From positions 1 through 6,453 of the forward strand of contig DBDL01000126.1 of assembly GCA_002293545.1 (NCBI GenBank): DNA of 6,453 bases. The letters are read 5' to 3'. The notes beneath the pieces were generated by a model. It saw nothing but the letters and a program-made list of their open reading frames with translations, did no database searches and was not told the DNA's origin. Every line of letters starts with the position of its first letter. Within the stretch, counting starts at the first letter, position 1. The stretch is from Lachnoclostridium sp. UBA933. GTDB lineage: Bacteria > Bacillota > Clostridia > Lachnospirales > Lachnospiraceae. This document shows positions 1 through 5,780 of this stretch, in pieces. Made by a program: the position numbers and the translations under genes.

Positions 1-174
1 AGGAACTTCTATAGCAAAACCGCATTTTGCGCAGCGTTTTGGAACAAAACGGGAGCAAATGCGCAGACTTCCGAGGTAACTAACCGAGTTTCCGAGGAAG
101 TCTAATCATTTTCCTTAAAATAAATTTTCCGTTAAACAGAATACTCCCCATAGTGTTTTATAAACAGTTAATCA
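1..174. other. Non-coding region with nested small inverted repeats downstream of the cluster
   Basis: No convincing gene is seen. Several inverted repeats are visible. GCAAAA (14-19) pairs with TTTTGC (25-30). CGTTTT (35-40) pairs with AAAACG (46-51) and is enclosed by TGCGCA at 28-33 and 60-65. AGACTTCC (65-72) pairs with GGAAGTCT (96-103), and CCGAG occurs three times around that stem. CTGTTTA on the minus strand also occurs twice between about 130 and 168. None of the hairpins is followed by a clear T run in the leftward direction, so I do not call an intrinsic terminator, although mRNA of the leftward cluster probably ends here. The repeats could be a degenerate intergenic repeat family. 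Confidence 0.4.
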
Positions 175-1272
175 TTAATATATCCTGCCAAAATATCTGG
201 AACGGAGTTCTTCAATCTTACCCAACTCAATCAGCCTGATAATTTCAGTAGAAATACGATCCGCAAATTCCTTGTGACGCAGGGACACTCCAAAAGCATA
301 TTTCTCTGGATTGAATATCTCTCCGACCACCGCCAGATTGTTTTCTGGATGGCTGTAGGCCTGATACTCCAGTACAGGCGCATCTGCAATAACCGCATCG
401 ATAATATCAGAACAAAGCGCCGACGAAGCATCTTCGATTTCATTAAAAGAAACAAAAGGTATCCCTAAATTACGGAGCAATATTTCCGCAGGACCTCCTG
501 CAAGAACACCGGATTTTTTTTCTTCCAAATCATAAACCGAATCTATTTTTTCTTCCGAAAGAGCAACCGAAGTCATTGCCGCAGTTATAGTTGATGTAAT
601 ATATGCCGTAATTCCCACACAGCCCAGCATCCACAAAGCCGAAAAAATATGCCACAACCAGCGGTACCGTTGATTCTTAACCTCAAAACTTGGGGGAATT
701 TTTTTGGTAGAAAACACCGAAATTACATCATAAAAGGTATAGGCAATTCCGTCCCGCCACTTTTGAGGAAAATCAGATTGCACTTTTCTTCTAATTAGGG
801 TGATAACAAAACACGCTCCTGTCATTCCGCAGAACAAAAGGAGATACGAAGCAATTTGTCCCTGCTGTTTCATCTCTGTAAACACCGAATTGGTATCATT
901 TTTATGGCAGATCATAATACGCAATCCCCCATCGTACCATGGCCAGATAAACCGCACCTGTTTTGTTCGTTCATAGGTTACACTGAGATTTGAAACAATT
1001 ACATCGATGTCCCCTTTTTCTGCAGCCAATAGCATTTCTTCCATTGACTGAAAACGGATATATTCAGTTTGAATACCCAGTTCCATTTCAAGCAATGTCC
1101 ATAAATCAATTGCCATTCCGGAATAAAGCTCTGTCCCTGTTGGGAACATTCTCATTTGTTCTATAACAAAAGGCGGACTGATATGAATTCCCGCTTTGAT
1201 CGCCGGCGCGCCAAAAAGCATTCCTGATAATGAAATATATAAAACTGCTGGCAGTACTTTTGCTGAATTCAT
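175..1272 (-). CDS. Prokaryotic ionotropic glutamate receptor-like protein (periplasmic-binding-protein ligand domain split by a two-helix pore)
   Basis: A 365-aa exported membrane protein. Residues 1-27 look like a signal peptide ending near PAIKA. The solute-binding family 3 fold follows in two lobes. S1 (about 28-137) has the SPPF motif, SGMAIDL and the T-x-E-R-type segment VTYERTKQVRF, where R102 fits the conserved ligand alpha-carboxylate arginine. S2 (about 240-365) carries IADAPVLEY, with D298 in the place of the amino-group acidic residue. Between the lobes are TM1 (about 140-160), a re-entrant pore-like stretch (173-195) and TM2 (about 206-236), whose AYITSTITAAMTS resembles the gating segment after the pore in iGluRs. 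This is the GluR0-like order S1-TM1-P-TM2-S2. Unlike GluR0, the pore lacks TVGYGD, so potassium selectivity cannot be assumed. The predicted role is an amino-acid-gated channel or a ligand sensor. It is the last gene of the leftward cluster, 72 bases after the previous stop with a large hairpin between, so separate expression is possible. The ATG is preceded by GGAGAG at 8 bases. Confidence 0.8.
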   Translation of the reverse strand: MNSAKVLPAVLYISLSGMLFGAPAIKAGIHISPPFVIEQMRMFPTGTELYSGMAIDLWTLLEMELGIQTEYIRFQSMEEMLLAAEKGDIDVIVSNLSVTYERTKQVRFIWPWYDGGLRIMICHKNDTNSVFTEMKQQGQIASYLLLFCGMTGACFVITLIRRKVQSDFPQKWRDGIAYTFYDVISVFSTKKIPPSFEVKNQRYRWLWHIFSALWMLGCVGITAYITSTITAAMTSVALSEEKIDSVYDLEEKKSGVLAGGPAEILLRNLGIPFVSFNEIEDASSALCSDIIDAVIADAPVLEYQAYSHPENNLAVVGEIFNPEKYAFGVSLRHKEFADRISTEIIRLIELGKIEELRSRYFGRIY

Positions 1273-1296
1273 CGTATATTCTCTCCGGTGAATTAC

Positions 1297-1335
1297 GGAA
1301 CATGCAAAACCTAAGACTTAGATTTTGCATGTTCC
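1297..1335. repeat. Near-perfect 39-bp palindrome between two genes
   Basis: GGAACATGCAAAA (1297-1309) is the exact reverse complement of TTTTGCATGTTCC (1323-1335). Inside it, CTAAG (1311-1315) pairs with CTTAG (1317-1321) around a single central base at 1316. The stem is therefore 19 bp with one mismatch (1310 against 1322). There is no T run after it on the minus strand, so it is not a standard intrinsic terminator. It could be an mRNA stability or processing hairpin, a regulator site, or part of a small mobile repeat. It is most of the left copy of the longer repeat described at 1299-1348. Confidence 0.85.
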
Positions 1336-1348
1336 TTGTTCCGGTTAC
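1299..1348. repeat. Intergenic repeat, copy A (related to 2673-2721)
   Basis: This 50-base stretch aligns with 2673-2721 with one gap. The first 16 bases (AACATGCAAAACCTAA) and the last 12 (TGTTCCGGTTAC) are identical, while the middle has diverged. In this copy the hairpin is intact. The repeat supplies the stop codon of the peptidase-like gene (minus-strand TAA at 1347-1345), so it abuts or overlaps the 3' end of that coding sequence. Confidence 0.75.
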
Positions 1349-1908
1349 AGCGGCAGATAGTGGGTTATCTTGTCAAAATAAATGGCAAGCGCATCGGGGC
1401 TTATAAAATCACCCCAGGTCATAAGCTGTTTATCCTTGTCGCAATATACCCAGTGGAGCAATCCGCAGCGGAAATTTCCGGTTTCTCCGCCTTTTTTACC
1501 CAAGCCGTAAATCGTATTGGCATACTTGAACTCAAAAGCATTGGAAACAGCGGTGGTTCCGTGAAAGTCATACGCTTTAAACCCAAGATTTTTACACAAT
1601 CTGCTCATCCCCTTTCCGGTCATAGCAAGACCGATTCCGTCTCCTGTCATGGCAGTATCCACTTTCATTTTGTCCAGCACCTCTTTGAGGTTTTTATAGC
1701 CGTATTGGACACCGAAAACTGCCGAAAAATCGAGCAATTCCTGCTCCATATCCTTGTTGGTATCACAAAACTGTTTGATCACCGGAAAAAGGATGTCATG
1801 ATTGTTATCCCCCGCCAGAGTTACCAACCCATTAGCCGCAGCAGCCTGTAAAGCAGCGGCAAAACCGCATACTCCCCAATTATTCTGATTCAATTCATAA
1901 ATTTTCAT
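1345..1908 (-). CDS. Papain-like cysteine peptidase-fold protein, unassigned family
   Basis: A 187-aa protein with no signal peptide. The N-terminus has Q8 and the block NNWGVCGFAAAL, with C14 at the start of a hydrophobic, alanine-rich helix. This is the usual layout of a papain-superfamily (clan CA) nucleophile with its oxyanion glutamine. Near the C-terminus, GLLHWVY gives H152, and a following strand ending TWGD gives D167, so a Cys-His-Asp triad in the right order is visible. The order resembles C39- and YopT-type enzymes, but I cannot place it in a named family. The start at 1908 is chosen because the minus strand reads TTTGGAGGAACT before the ATG; the longer frame upstream is low-complexity, basic and hydrophobic and has no such site. 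It follows the beta-rich protein gene after 103 bases and precedes the receptor-like gene. It could be a toxin or effector peptidase, a processing peptidase for a neighbour, or an inactive homologue; activity is inferred. Confidence 0.65.
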   Translation of the reverse strand: MKIYELNQNNWGVCGFAAALQAAAANGLVTLAGDNNHDILFPVIKQFCDTNKDMEQELLDFSAVFGVQYGYKNLKEVLDKMKVDTAMTGDGIGLAMTGKGMSRLCKNLGFKAYDFHGTTAVSNAFEFKYANTIYGLGKKGGETGNFRCGLLHWVYCDKDKQLMTWGDFISPDALAIYFDKITHYLPL

Positions 1909-1943
1909 AGTTCCTCCAAAGAAAAAATAATGCAAACGAAGTC

Positions 1944-1972
1944 CTTGCAAATACTTCAGAAATTTTTGCAAG
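1944..1972. repeat. Hairpin in the gap upstream of the peptidase-like gene
   Basis: CTTGCAAA (1944-1951) pairs exactly with TTTGCAAG (1965-1972) around a 13-base AT-rich loop. It lies in the 103-base gap 1909-2011, the longest in the cluster. I see no good sigma-70 promoter there. It could be a regulatory hairpin or an operator for internal control of the last two genes. Confidence 0.5.
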
Positions 1973-2011
1973 AATTTTAATTTTCGGAAACTTGTCCAAA
2001 GGCACACAAAA

Positions 2012-2641
2012 TTAATTTCTGTAGTACACAGTATCCGTTTTCCATTTGATAGGAATCTCAGTCTTAAAAATAACACCTTCATTTTCAAGGGTTACCTTAT
2101 CGGGCGCCGGCGAATCAGTGTCAAAAAGCTCTCTAAGCATGTCAAACATTTTTCCTTGAGAATCCTCTACCAGAGAAGCTTCAAATATTTGAAATTGACA
2201 TTCGCCGCCTGAAATAATTTCTTGCTTTGCATGAATATAGATATAATCATTTGTATCTTCACCAACATTTATTCCGATGGCAAATTCCAGGACTCGGTTT
2301 TTGTCTATATCTCCCAGCGGATAATCATCTATAGAGCGTATATCATCAAACAATTCTGTTTCAGTAGAACTCAGCATACTGAACCATTTATTATCTTTCA
2401 TATCAGGCAGATAACTTCTACTTGCTTTTTCCATCCATACACAGGAGCTGTCAGGATCGCATTTTTGCTCCTTAATCTTTAATTTATTGCCAATAAGTTT
2501 GATATCTGTTGTATTGGTAACATGAAAGATAAGTTTTTTCCCATCTTGCTCAAATCTCACCCCTGTAATATCAGCAGATTTTACTTTCAGTTCCGCTGTA
2601 CCTGATTTCACTAATGCTCCTGTTATAGTAATAGTTGCCAT
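2012..2641 (-). CDS. Beta-rich protein of unknown function
   Basis: A 209-aa protein I do not recognise. The first 60 residues alternate short hydrophobic strands and turns (ATITITGALV, AELKVKS, KKLIFHVTN), as in an Ig-like or jelly-roll beta sandwich. Residues about 60-115 are charged, with a C-x6-C pair (C61, C67). Residues 117-160 form further strands (LEFAIGINV, DYIYIHAKQ, CQFQIFEASL), followed by an acidic helix (KMFDMLRELFDTD) and a last pair of strands to the end. There is no signal peptide or membrane segment, so a cytoplasmic protein or an effector exported without a classical signal is expected. The start at 2641 is chosen because GGAGG lies 7 bases before this ATG; an upstream in-frame start would add 12 residues but has no comparable site. 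It follows the beta-trefoil gene after 82 bases that include repeat copy B. Confidence 0.75.
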   Translation of the reverse strand: MATITITGALVKSGTAELKVKSADITGVRFEQDGKKLIFHVTNTTDIKLIGNKLKIKEQKCDPDSSCVWMEKASRSYLPDMKDNKWFSMLSSTETELFDDIRSIDDYPLGDIDKNRVLEFAIGINVGEDTNDYIYIHAKQEIISGGECQFQIFEASLVEDSQGKMFDMLRELFDTDSPAPDKVTLENEGVIFKTEIPIKWKTDTVYYRN

Positions 2642-2672
2642 ACAATTTTCCTCCAAAAAAATATGATTTGAA

Positions 2673-2721
2673 AACATGCAAAACCTAAAATCAGTTTTTA
2701 CGCATTCCCTGTTCCGGTTAC
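2673..2721. repeat. Intergenic repeat, copy B (related to 1299-1348)
   Basis: This is the second, diverged copy of the ~50-bp repeat. It shares 16 identical bases at its left end and 12 at its right end with copy A, with one single-base gap. Its hairpin has decayed: only ATGC-AAAAC against GTTTTT-x-CGCAT remains pairable. As in copy A, its right end sits next to the stop codon of the upstream gene, here the beta-trefoil gene (stop at 2726-2724). Confidence 0.7.
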
Positions 2722-2723
2722 GG

Positions 2724-3191
2724 TTAGCTCACTTTTTCCAGCACAAACTTTTGAGCAATTGTTTTATTGGCGCTGTACAAGTGCACCCGCTGTCCTGACA
2801 CAAATGTTGCGCCATACACATCAACACATTTCCCGGAGTGCTTTGAAACAAACATGACGTATTTTCCGTCTTCGCTCAGTACAATTTTCCAAAGCTGATT
2901 ATCCCCGCCGTGATAGGGGTGCATGATAATTGATGTACCGTCCGTTGTTTTTGCTCCGTTGACATCAAATACCAAATCCGATCCGTCCTGCATAATGCAG
3001 TAAAAATCATCTTTTACCGGTTTGAGCGTGAAAATCTGTTCCGGTTTGCCTGCAAATTTGCCAAGACACAGATTTTTATCACCTCTGAACTGCACACAGA
3101 AATTGGGATCATGACTTTTGATCCTGAATTTCCCATTCATCAGGGCGCTGATTTTTTCGGCACTATTCTTGCCGATACTGTTAAAATCCAT
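2724..3191 (-). CDS. Ricin-type beta-trefoil (RICIN) domain protein
   Basis: A 155-aa protein that is essentially one beta-trefoil. Three pseudo-repeats of about 40-45 residues can be seen: residues about 34-58 ending EQIFTLKPV, 62-104 with LVFDVNGAKTTDGTSIIMHPYHGGDNQLWKIVL, and 108-152 with CVDVYGATFVSGQRVHLYSANKTIAQKFVL. Each ends in a Q-x-W motif or a variant (Q52-I-F, Q99-L-W101, Q147-K-F), and the D-x-N/Y-G sugar-site pattern is kept in repeats 2 and 3. Such domains usually bind glycans and often deliver or anchor toxins and hydrolases. Here the domain is not fused to an enzyme and there is no signal peptide, so a binding partner encoded in the same cluster is plausible. The start at 3191 follows AGGAG at about 8 bases; a longer TTG start would overlap that site. 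The gap from the preceding gene is 48 bases. Confidence 0.85.
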   Translation of the reverse strand: MDFNSIGKNSAEKISALMNGKFRIKSHDPNFCVQFRGDKNLCLGKFAGKPEQIFTLKPVKDDFYCIMQDGSDLVFDVNGAKTTDGTSIIMHPYHGGDNQLWKIVLSEDGKYVMFVSKHSGKCVDVYGATFVSGQRVHLYSANKTIAQKFVLEKVS

Positions 3192-3239
3192 AACAACACT
3201 CCTGTACAAATAAAGTTGGTTAGATTTTAGTGACGGCCT

Positions 3240-3647
3240 TTACACCTTCCTAAAAATCCGTTTCCCCGCGAGTTTGCCGTTTGCAACGGTATTTGAGACT
3301 CCCAGGGGATCATACGCTACCTTCCCCGTACCATCGCCGAGGACAAAATGACAGTAGTTGCCATTTTCAAACAGAAGTATCTCGTACTCAGCATTTTTCG
3401 GCTGGTATGAGATATCTTCTTTTACAACTATGAACCTGTTCTTTGTGAGATTTCCGAGAATCTCCGCAGGCTGGAGCATTGTAGCTTCATGGTCAACCCA
3501 TTTTTTCTCCAGTGCCTGCACAAAGAAATCAATCGCGTCGATCCGTTTTTTTGTCAGTTCCTCGGCAAGATGGATCACCGCAAGGTAATAACACCCATAC
3601 TCGCCGATAATTTTCATTACTTTTTGCCTGCTTTCATTGGCAACCAT
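3240..3647 (-). CDS. Small C39/papain-like cysteine peptidase-fold protein, possibly DUF261
   Basis: A 135-aa protein with no signal peptide. EYGCYYLAVIHLAEEL puts C19 at the start of a hydrophobic helix. CHFVLGDGTGKVAYDPLG near the C-terminus supplies H100, followed by the conserved-looking D113 of an aromatic-DP turn. Cys, His and Asp in this order and spacing are the hallmark of small C39-like or other clan CA folds. The pattern 'GCY-hydrophobic...HFV-x-GD...DPLG' also recalls DUF261 proteins of spirochaetes and phages as I remember them. The usual oxyanion Gln before the Cys is not obvious, so it may be a non-catalytic or unusual member. GGAGG precedes the ATG by 5 bases. It begins 11 bases after the preceding stop, so co-transcription is very likely. 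Confidence 0.6.
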   Translation of the reverse strand: MVANESRQKVMKIIGEYGCYYLAVIHLAEELTKKRIDAIDFFVQALEKKWVDHEATMLQPAEILGNLTKNRFIVVKEDISYQPKNAEYEILLFENGNYCHFVLGDGTGKVAYDPLGVSNTVANGKLAGKRIFRKV

Positions 3648-3658
3648 TTGTACCTCCG

Positions 3659-4258
3659 TTAAACGCCGATTTCCCCCAGCGCGCGGTCAAATAGGATGAT
3701 GGTATTGTGAATACCCGCCAGTCCTATAATGTGGGTGCACAGGGAACACAGGTCAGGGTCTTGTTTCATTTTTTCCCAGAGCGACCGCAATTGTGTTTCC
3801 CGGTCACGTTGATCTGTTTTAGTTTCCTGAACAAAAACCGGCAGGATCGCTTTTATCTGGGCAATGGACGCTGCCTGCCGGCACAATCCGAGGGTTTCTT
3901 GAAAGATGGTTTCTGCTGCGGAAAAATAGTTTCTGATTAACTGACATGTTTCATCAAGCTGTTTCAGCGTAAAGGCATCCCGGTTTCGCCGGTATGCCCG
4001 GCGCGTATCAGGATTGTACCCGCCGCCATTGCTCCGGGAACTGCCTAAAACTTCATCGATTACGCATAATCTGCCCCTGAGAATACCGATCTCCGACGCA
4101 ATGGGAATACGATATTTCTCGGCCTGTTTCTCTACCAGACCAATAAAGGCACGCACCTCGTCGATAAATGTATACCGGTGTTCCTCAAGCTGAGTAACCA
4201 GTGAAGAAACCGAAAACAGCATTTGATCAAACTCCTCTTTTATGGGTATGAGTATCAT
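3659..4258 (-). CDS. All-helical protein of unknown function
   Basis: A 199-aa protein I do not recognise. Apart from a Gly/Asn-rich, basic linker at about 74-95 (SRSNGGGYNPDTRRAYRRNR) it appears to be long amphipathic helices: residues 8-55, 57-72, 96-135 and 150-195. There is no signal peptide. Four cysteines (C65, C105, C126 and the pair C171/C174) are scattered and do not form an obvious metal site. The last segment, SLCTHIIGLAGIHNTIILF, is hydrophobic enough to pack in a helical bundle but too short and mixed for a confident membrane helix. The start at 4258 is used because GAGGAG lies 9 bases upstream; a GTG three codons earlier overlaps that site. It sits 13 bases after the previous stop, so it is clearly in the same transcript. 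A structural or adaptor subunit for the DUF2589 proteins is possible, but this is inference. Confidence 0.7.
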   Translation of the reverse strand: MILIPIKEEFDQMLFSVSSLVTQLEEHRYTFIDEVRAFIGLVEKQAEKYRIPIASEIGILRGRLCVIDEVLGSSRSNGGGYNPDTRRAYRRNRDAFTLKQLDETCQLIRNYFSAAETIFQETLGLCRQAASIAQIKAILPVFVQETKTDQRDRETQLRSLWEKMKQDPDLCSLCTHIIGLAGIHNTIILFDRALGEIGV

Positions 4259-4271
4259 CTGTACCACTCCT

Positions 4272-5051
4272 CTAATTAAGGGAAAGGAACCGTTTCATAG
4301 AACCGCTCTTTTCATCATGCTCGACAATAAAATCCAAATCCTGTTCACGGAGCGTGACTTTAAGATGGGTAAGACAGTTGTCTTCCGCGTATTCATTCAG
4401 CTTTCCGGTGGACGCATCAACGATGACACCGTTTGTTGTGCTGATGATATCTTTGTATTCATTAAAAAGCACACGTCTGTATTTTTCGCACAGGAGCTTG
4501 ATATTCTCCTGATTGGTAAAAGGATTATCCTCTCCTTCAATATGGGAGAACTTTTTTTCGACCAGACTACCCAGCTGATTGCATAATGAGTCAACCAGAT
4601 CGAGCAGTTTGATCATCTTCAGTCCTTCTTCCTCAATTGTTATCCTGACATGCTTGATCAGAGCCTCGACAATTTTGCCGATTATCTCTTTGTACTCTTT
4701 GTTCTGAACTTCTGTCCTAGAGGCACTCTTCCCGTCACTTCCATACTCCTTTTCATGCTGTGTTTTCTCAAGAATGAAAAAATGTATGAGCGCGGTTGTC
4801 CTCTCCCTGGTACTATCTACAATACCTTCAACCAAACCTTCATCCATCTTGCCTTGTGTCACTACCCCCACAATCATGAAGGGCAACTCAAAGCTTGCCT
4901 CTTCAATGGTATAGTGAGGCACAGGCATCCCCTTCATAAACGTATCCGCCTGATACCGTTCGCTCAAAGCGGCAGAATTCCTGTCCGCAATCTCCCTGCC
5001 CGTTGCCACATCTGTCAGTACTTGTCCGATATAATCACTCAGTTTCAGCAT
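4272..5051 (-). CDS. Helical protein with a DUF2589-like N-terminus
   Basis: A 259-aa protein. Residues 5-37 form an amphipathic helix (DYIGQVLTDVATGREIADRN...). Residues 42-60, starting MPVPHYTIEEASFELPF, align without gaps to residues 93-111 of the DUF2589 protein encoded just upstream, which start MPIPFIRIANADIDF: M, P, P, I, A and a final I match. In both proteins this beta segment follows an N-terminal helix. I therefore infer a diverged, shortened relative of DUF2589, though the similarity is short. Residues about 118-170 are a long helix with coiled-coil character (KEYKEIIGKIVEALIKHVRITIEEEG), and about 200-259 is mixed alpha/beta (GVIVDASTGKLNEYAED, THLKVTLREQDLDFIVEHD). There is no signal peptide or membrane helix. 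AAGGAA lies 5 bases before the ATG. It follows the DUF2589 gene after 44 bases, and the pair probably forms a complex. Confidence 0.65.
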   Translation of the reverse strand: MLKLSDYIGQVLTDVATGREIADRNSAALSERYQADTFMKGMPVPHYTIEEASFELPFMIVGVVTQGKMDEGLVEGIVDSTRERTTALIHFFILEKTQHEKEYGSDGKSASRTEVQNKEYKEIIGKIVEALIKHVRITIEEEGLKMIKLLDLVDSLCNQLGSLVEKKFSHIEGEDNPFTNQENIKLLCEKYRRVLFNEYKDIISTTNGVIVDASTGKLNEYAEDNCLTHLKVTLREQDLDFIVEHDEKSGSMKRFLSLN

Positions 5052-5095
5052 ATCTGTTCCTTTTCTTTAGCAACCCTCAAGATTGATTTACTTGT

Positions 5096-5710
5096 TTATC
5101 CGGCTTTTTTTTCCACTGCTTTTGTCAGGATACTGTTTTCGAGAACATCGAGGATTCTGCCCATACCCGCAGGCATCTCATCCTGAACAGCCTTTACATT
5201 GATATGCAGTGAATACTCCTTCTCGACCTTCTCCGAGGTGGAAGCTTTTTTCTGATGGGATACGCTCGCATTGATTTTGACGTTTGCGGTAAACCCGAAT
5301 CCCTTGTAACCGGCAGAAGCTTCTATCGATGCATCTGCCTTTGTTTCACTGCTGGTGTCCGCGGTACTGACTGAATTGATTTTTACATTGAAATCGATAT
5401 CCGCATTCGCAATGCGGATAAACGGAATCGGCATTATCGTCAGGATGGGAACGCTGATTTCCATATCCTGATACTTTGCCGGCTCAGTACCCTGCGCGGG
5501 AGCGATCTCCTTGGGATACTTGAAGCTGACATAAACCGGATCACCAGCGGCATCCCCCTCTTTTGGCGGCGTAAACCCAACCTCTTTGATAAAAGCAACC
5601 GATGTTCTCGACGACTGCGCCTGCGCGCCGACAACAGCATTCAGAGCGCCGCCGATGATGCTTGAAAAATCAAGCGACGACAGTTCCTGTCCCGGATTAT
5701 AATTATTCAT
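5096..5710 (-). CDS. DUF2589 family protein, first gene of the leftward cluster
   Basis: A 204-aa protein. The N-terminal block LDFSSIIGGALNAVVGAQAQ followed by SSRTSVAFIKEVGF (residues 13-46), then VYVSFKYPKEI, MEISVPILTIMPIPFIRI and ADIDFNVKINSV (to about 114), is the signature of DUF2589 as I know it. The C-terminal half is an Ala/Ser/Lys-rich repeat-like beta segment (SSETKADASIEASAGYKGFGFTANVKINASVSHQKKAST), again typical of the family, ending in a helix (GRILDVLENSILTKAVEKKAG). No function is established to my knowledge. There is no signal peptide; the first helix is amphipathic and might associate with membrane or self-assemble. GGGAGGG lies 5 bases before the ATG at 5710, which is why that start is preferred to a TTG five codons upstream. 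It is promoter-proximal and would be the first product made when the inferred promoter faces left. Confidence 0.85.
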   Translation of the reverse strand: MNNYNPGQELSSLDFSSIIGGALNAVVGAQAQSSRTSVAFIKEVGFTPPKEGDAAGDPVYVSFKYPKEIAPAQGTEPAKYQDMEISVPILTIMPIPFIRIANADIDFNVKINSVSTADTSSETKADASIEASAGYKGFGFTANVKINASVSHQKKASTSEKVEKEYSLHINVKAVQDEMPAGMGRILDVLENSILTKAVEKKAG

Positions 5711-5727
5711 ATAATCCCTCCCCAACT

Positions 5728-5761
5728 ATTGATAGGAGATCCATACGAACCTCTTATCAAT
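5728..5761. promoter_or_regulatory. Inverted repeat in the leader of the leftward cluster
   Basis: ATTGATA (5728-5734) pairs exactly with TATCAAT (5755-5761), and after one mismatch three more pairs (GAG with CTC) can form. It lies directly downstream of the leftward -10 and includes the predicted start point near 5755, about 18 bases before the first ATG. It could be an operator over the start site or part of a leader hairpin. The outer bases TCAA also belong to the left inverted repeat of the inferred switch. Confidence 0.45.
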
Positions 5762-5780
5762 GTTATACAACAATATATTG
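5757..5780. repeat. Left inverted repeat (IRL) of the inferred invertible segment
   Basis: The inner 16 bases, ATACAACAATATATTG at 5765-5780, are the exact reverse complement of 5961-5976. Extending outward by 8 bases (T and TCAA shared), 21 of 24 positions match 5961-5984. The repeat contains the palindrome CAATATATTG, as expected of a recombinase core with opposed binding arms. Similarity stops abruptly on the inner side, as expected at the edge of an invertible element. Confidence 0.85.
5762..5767 (-). promoter_or_regulatory. Orphan -10 element facing the leftward cluster
   Basis: On the minus strand this reads TATAAC, five of six bases matching TATAAT. Its TAT comes from the left inverted repeat and its AAC from fixed flanking DNA. 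In the sequenced orientation the hexamer 17 bp upstream is AATGGG, with no resemblance to TTGACA, and shifting to 16 or 18 bp does not help. There is no TGn extended -10. The cluster therefore appears to lack a complete sigma-70 promoter here unless the segment is inverted. Confidence 0.6.

Noticed and set aside
1297..1335. Intrinsic terminator before the receptor-like gene
   Set aside because: The stem is long, but no T run follows it on the minus strand.
1336..1851. Plus-strand open frame of 171 codons
   Set aside because: It lies wholly opposite the peptidase-like gene, which has a strong ribosome binding site and a coherent Cys-His-Asp motif. The plus frame has no recognisable domain.
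1909..2088. N-terminal extension of the papain-like protein up to 2088
   Set aside because: The extension overlaps the end of the beta-rich gene and is basic and low in complexity. The ATG at 1908 has an ideal GGAGG site.
1299..2721. Integron attC sites between the cluster genes
   Set aside because: The repeats sit between genes beside a tyrosine recombinase, but I cannot find the paired GTTRRRY / RYYYAAC core sites in the right places, and only two of the seven junctions have the repeat.
4650..5186. Plus-strand open frame of 178 codons
   Set aside because: It is antisense to the DUF2589-like gene and the end of the DUF2589 gene, spans their gap, and has no ribosome binding site or family-like features.
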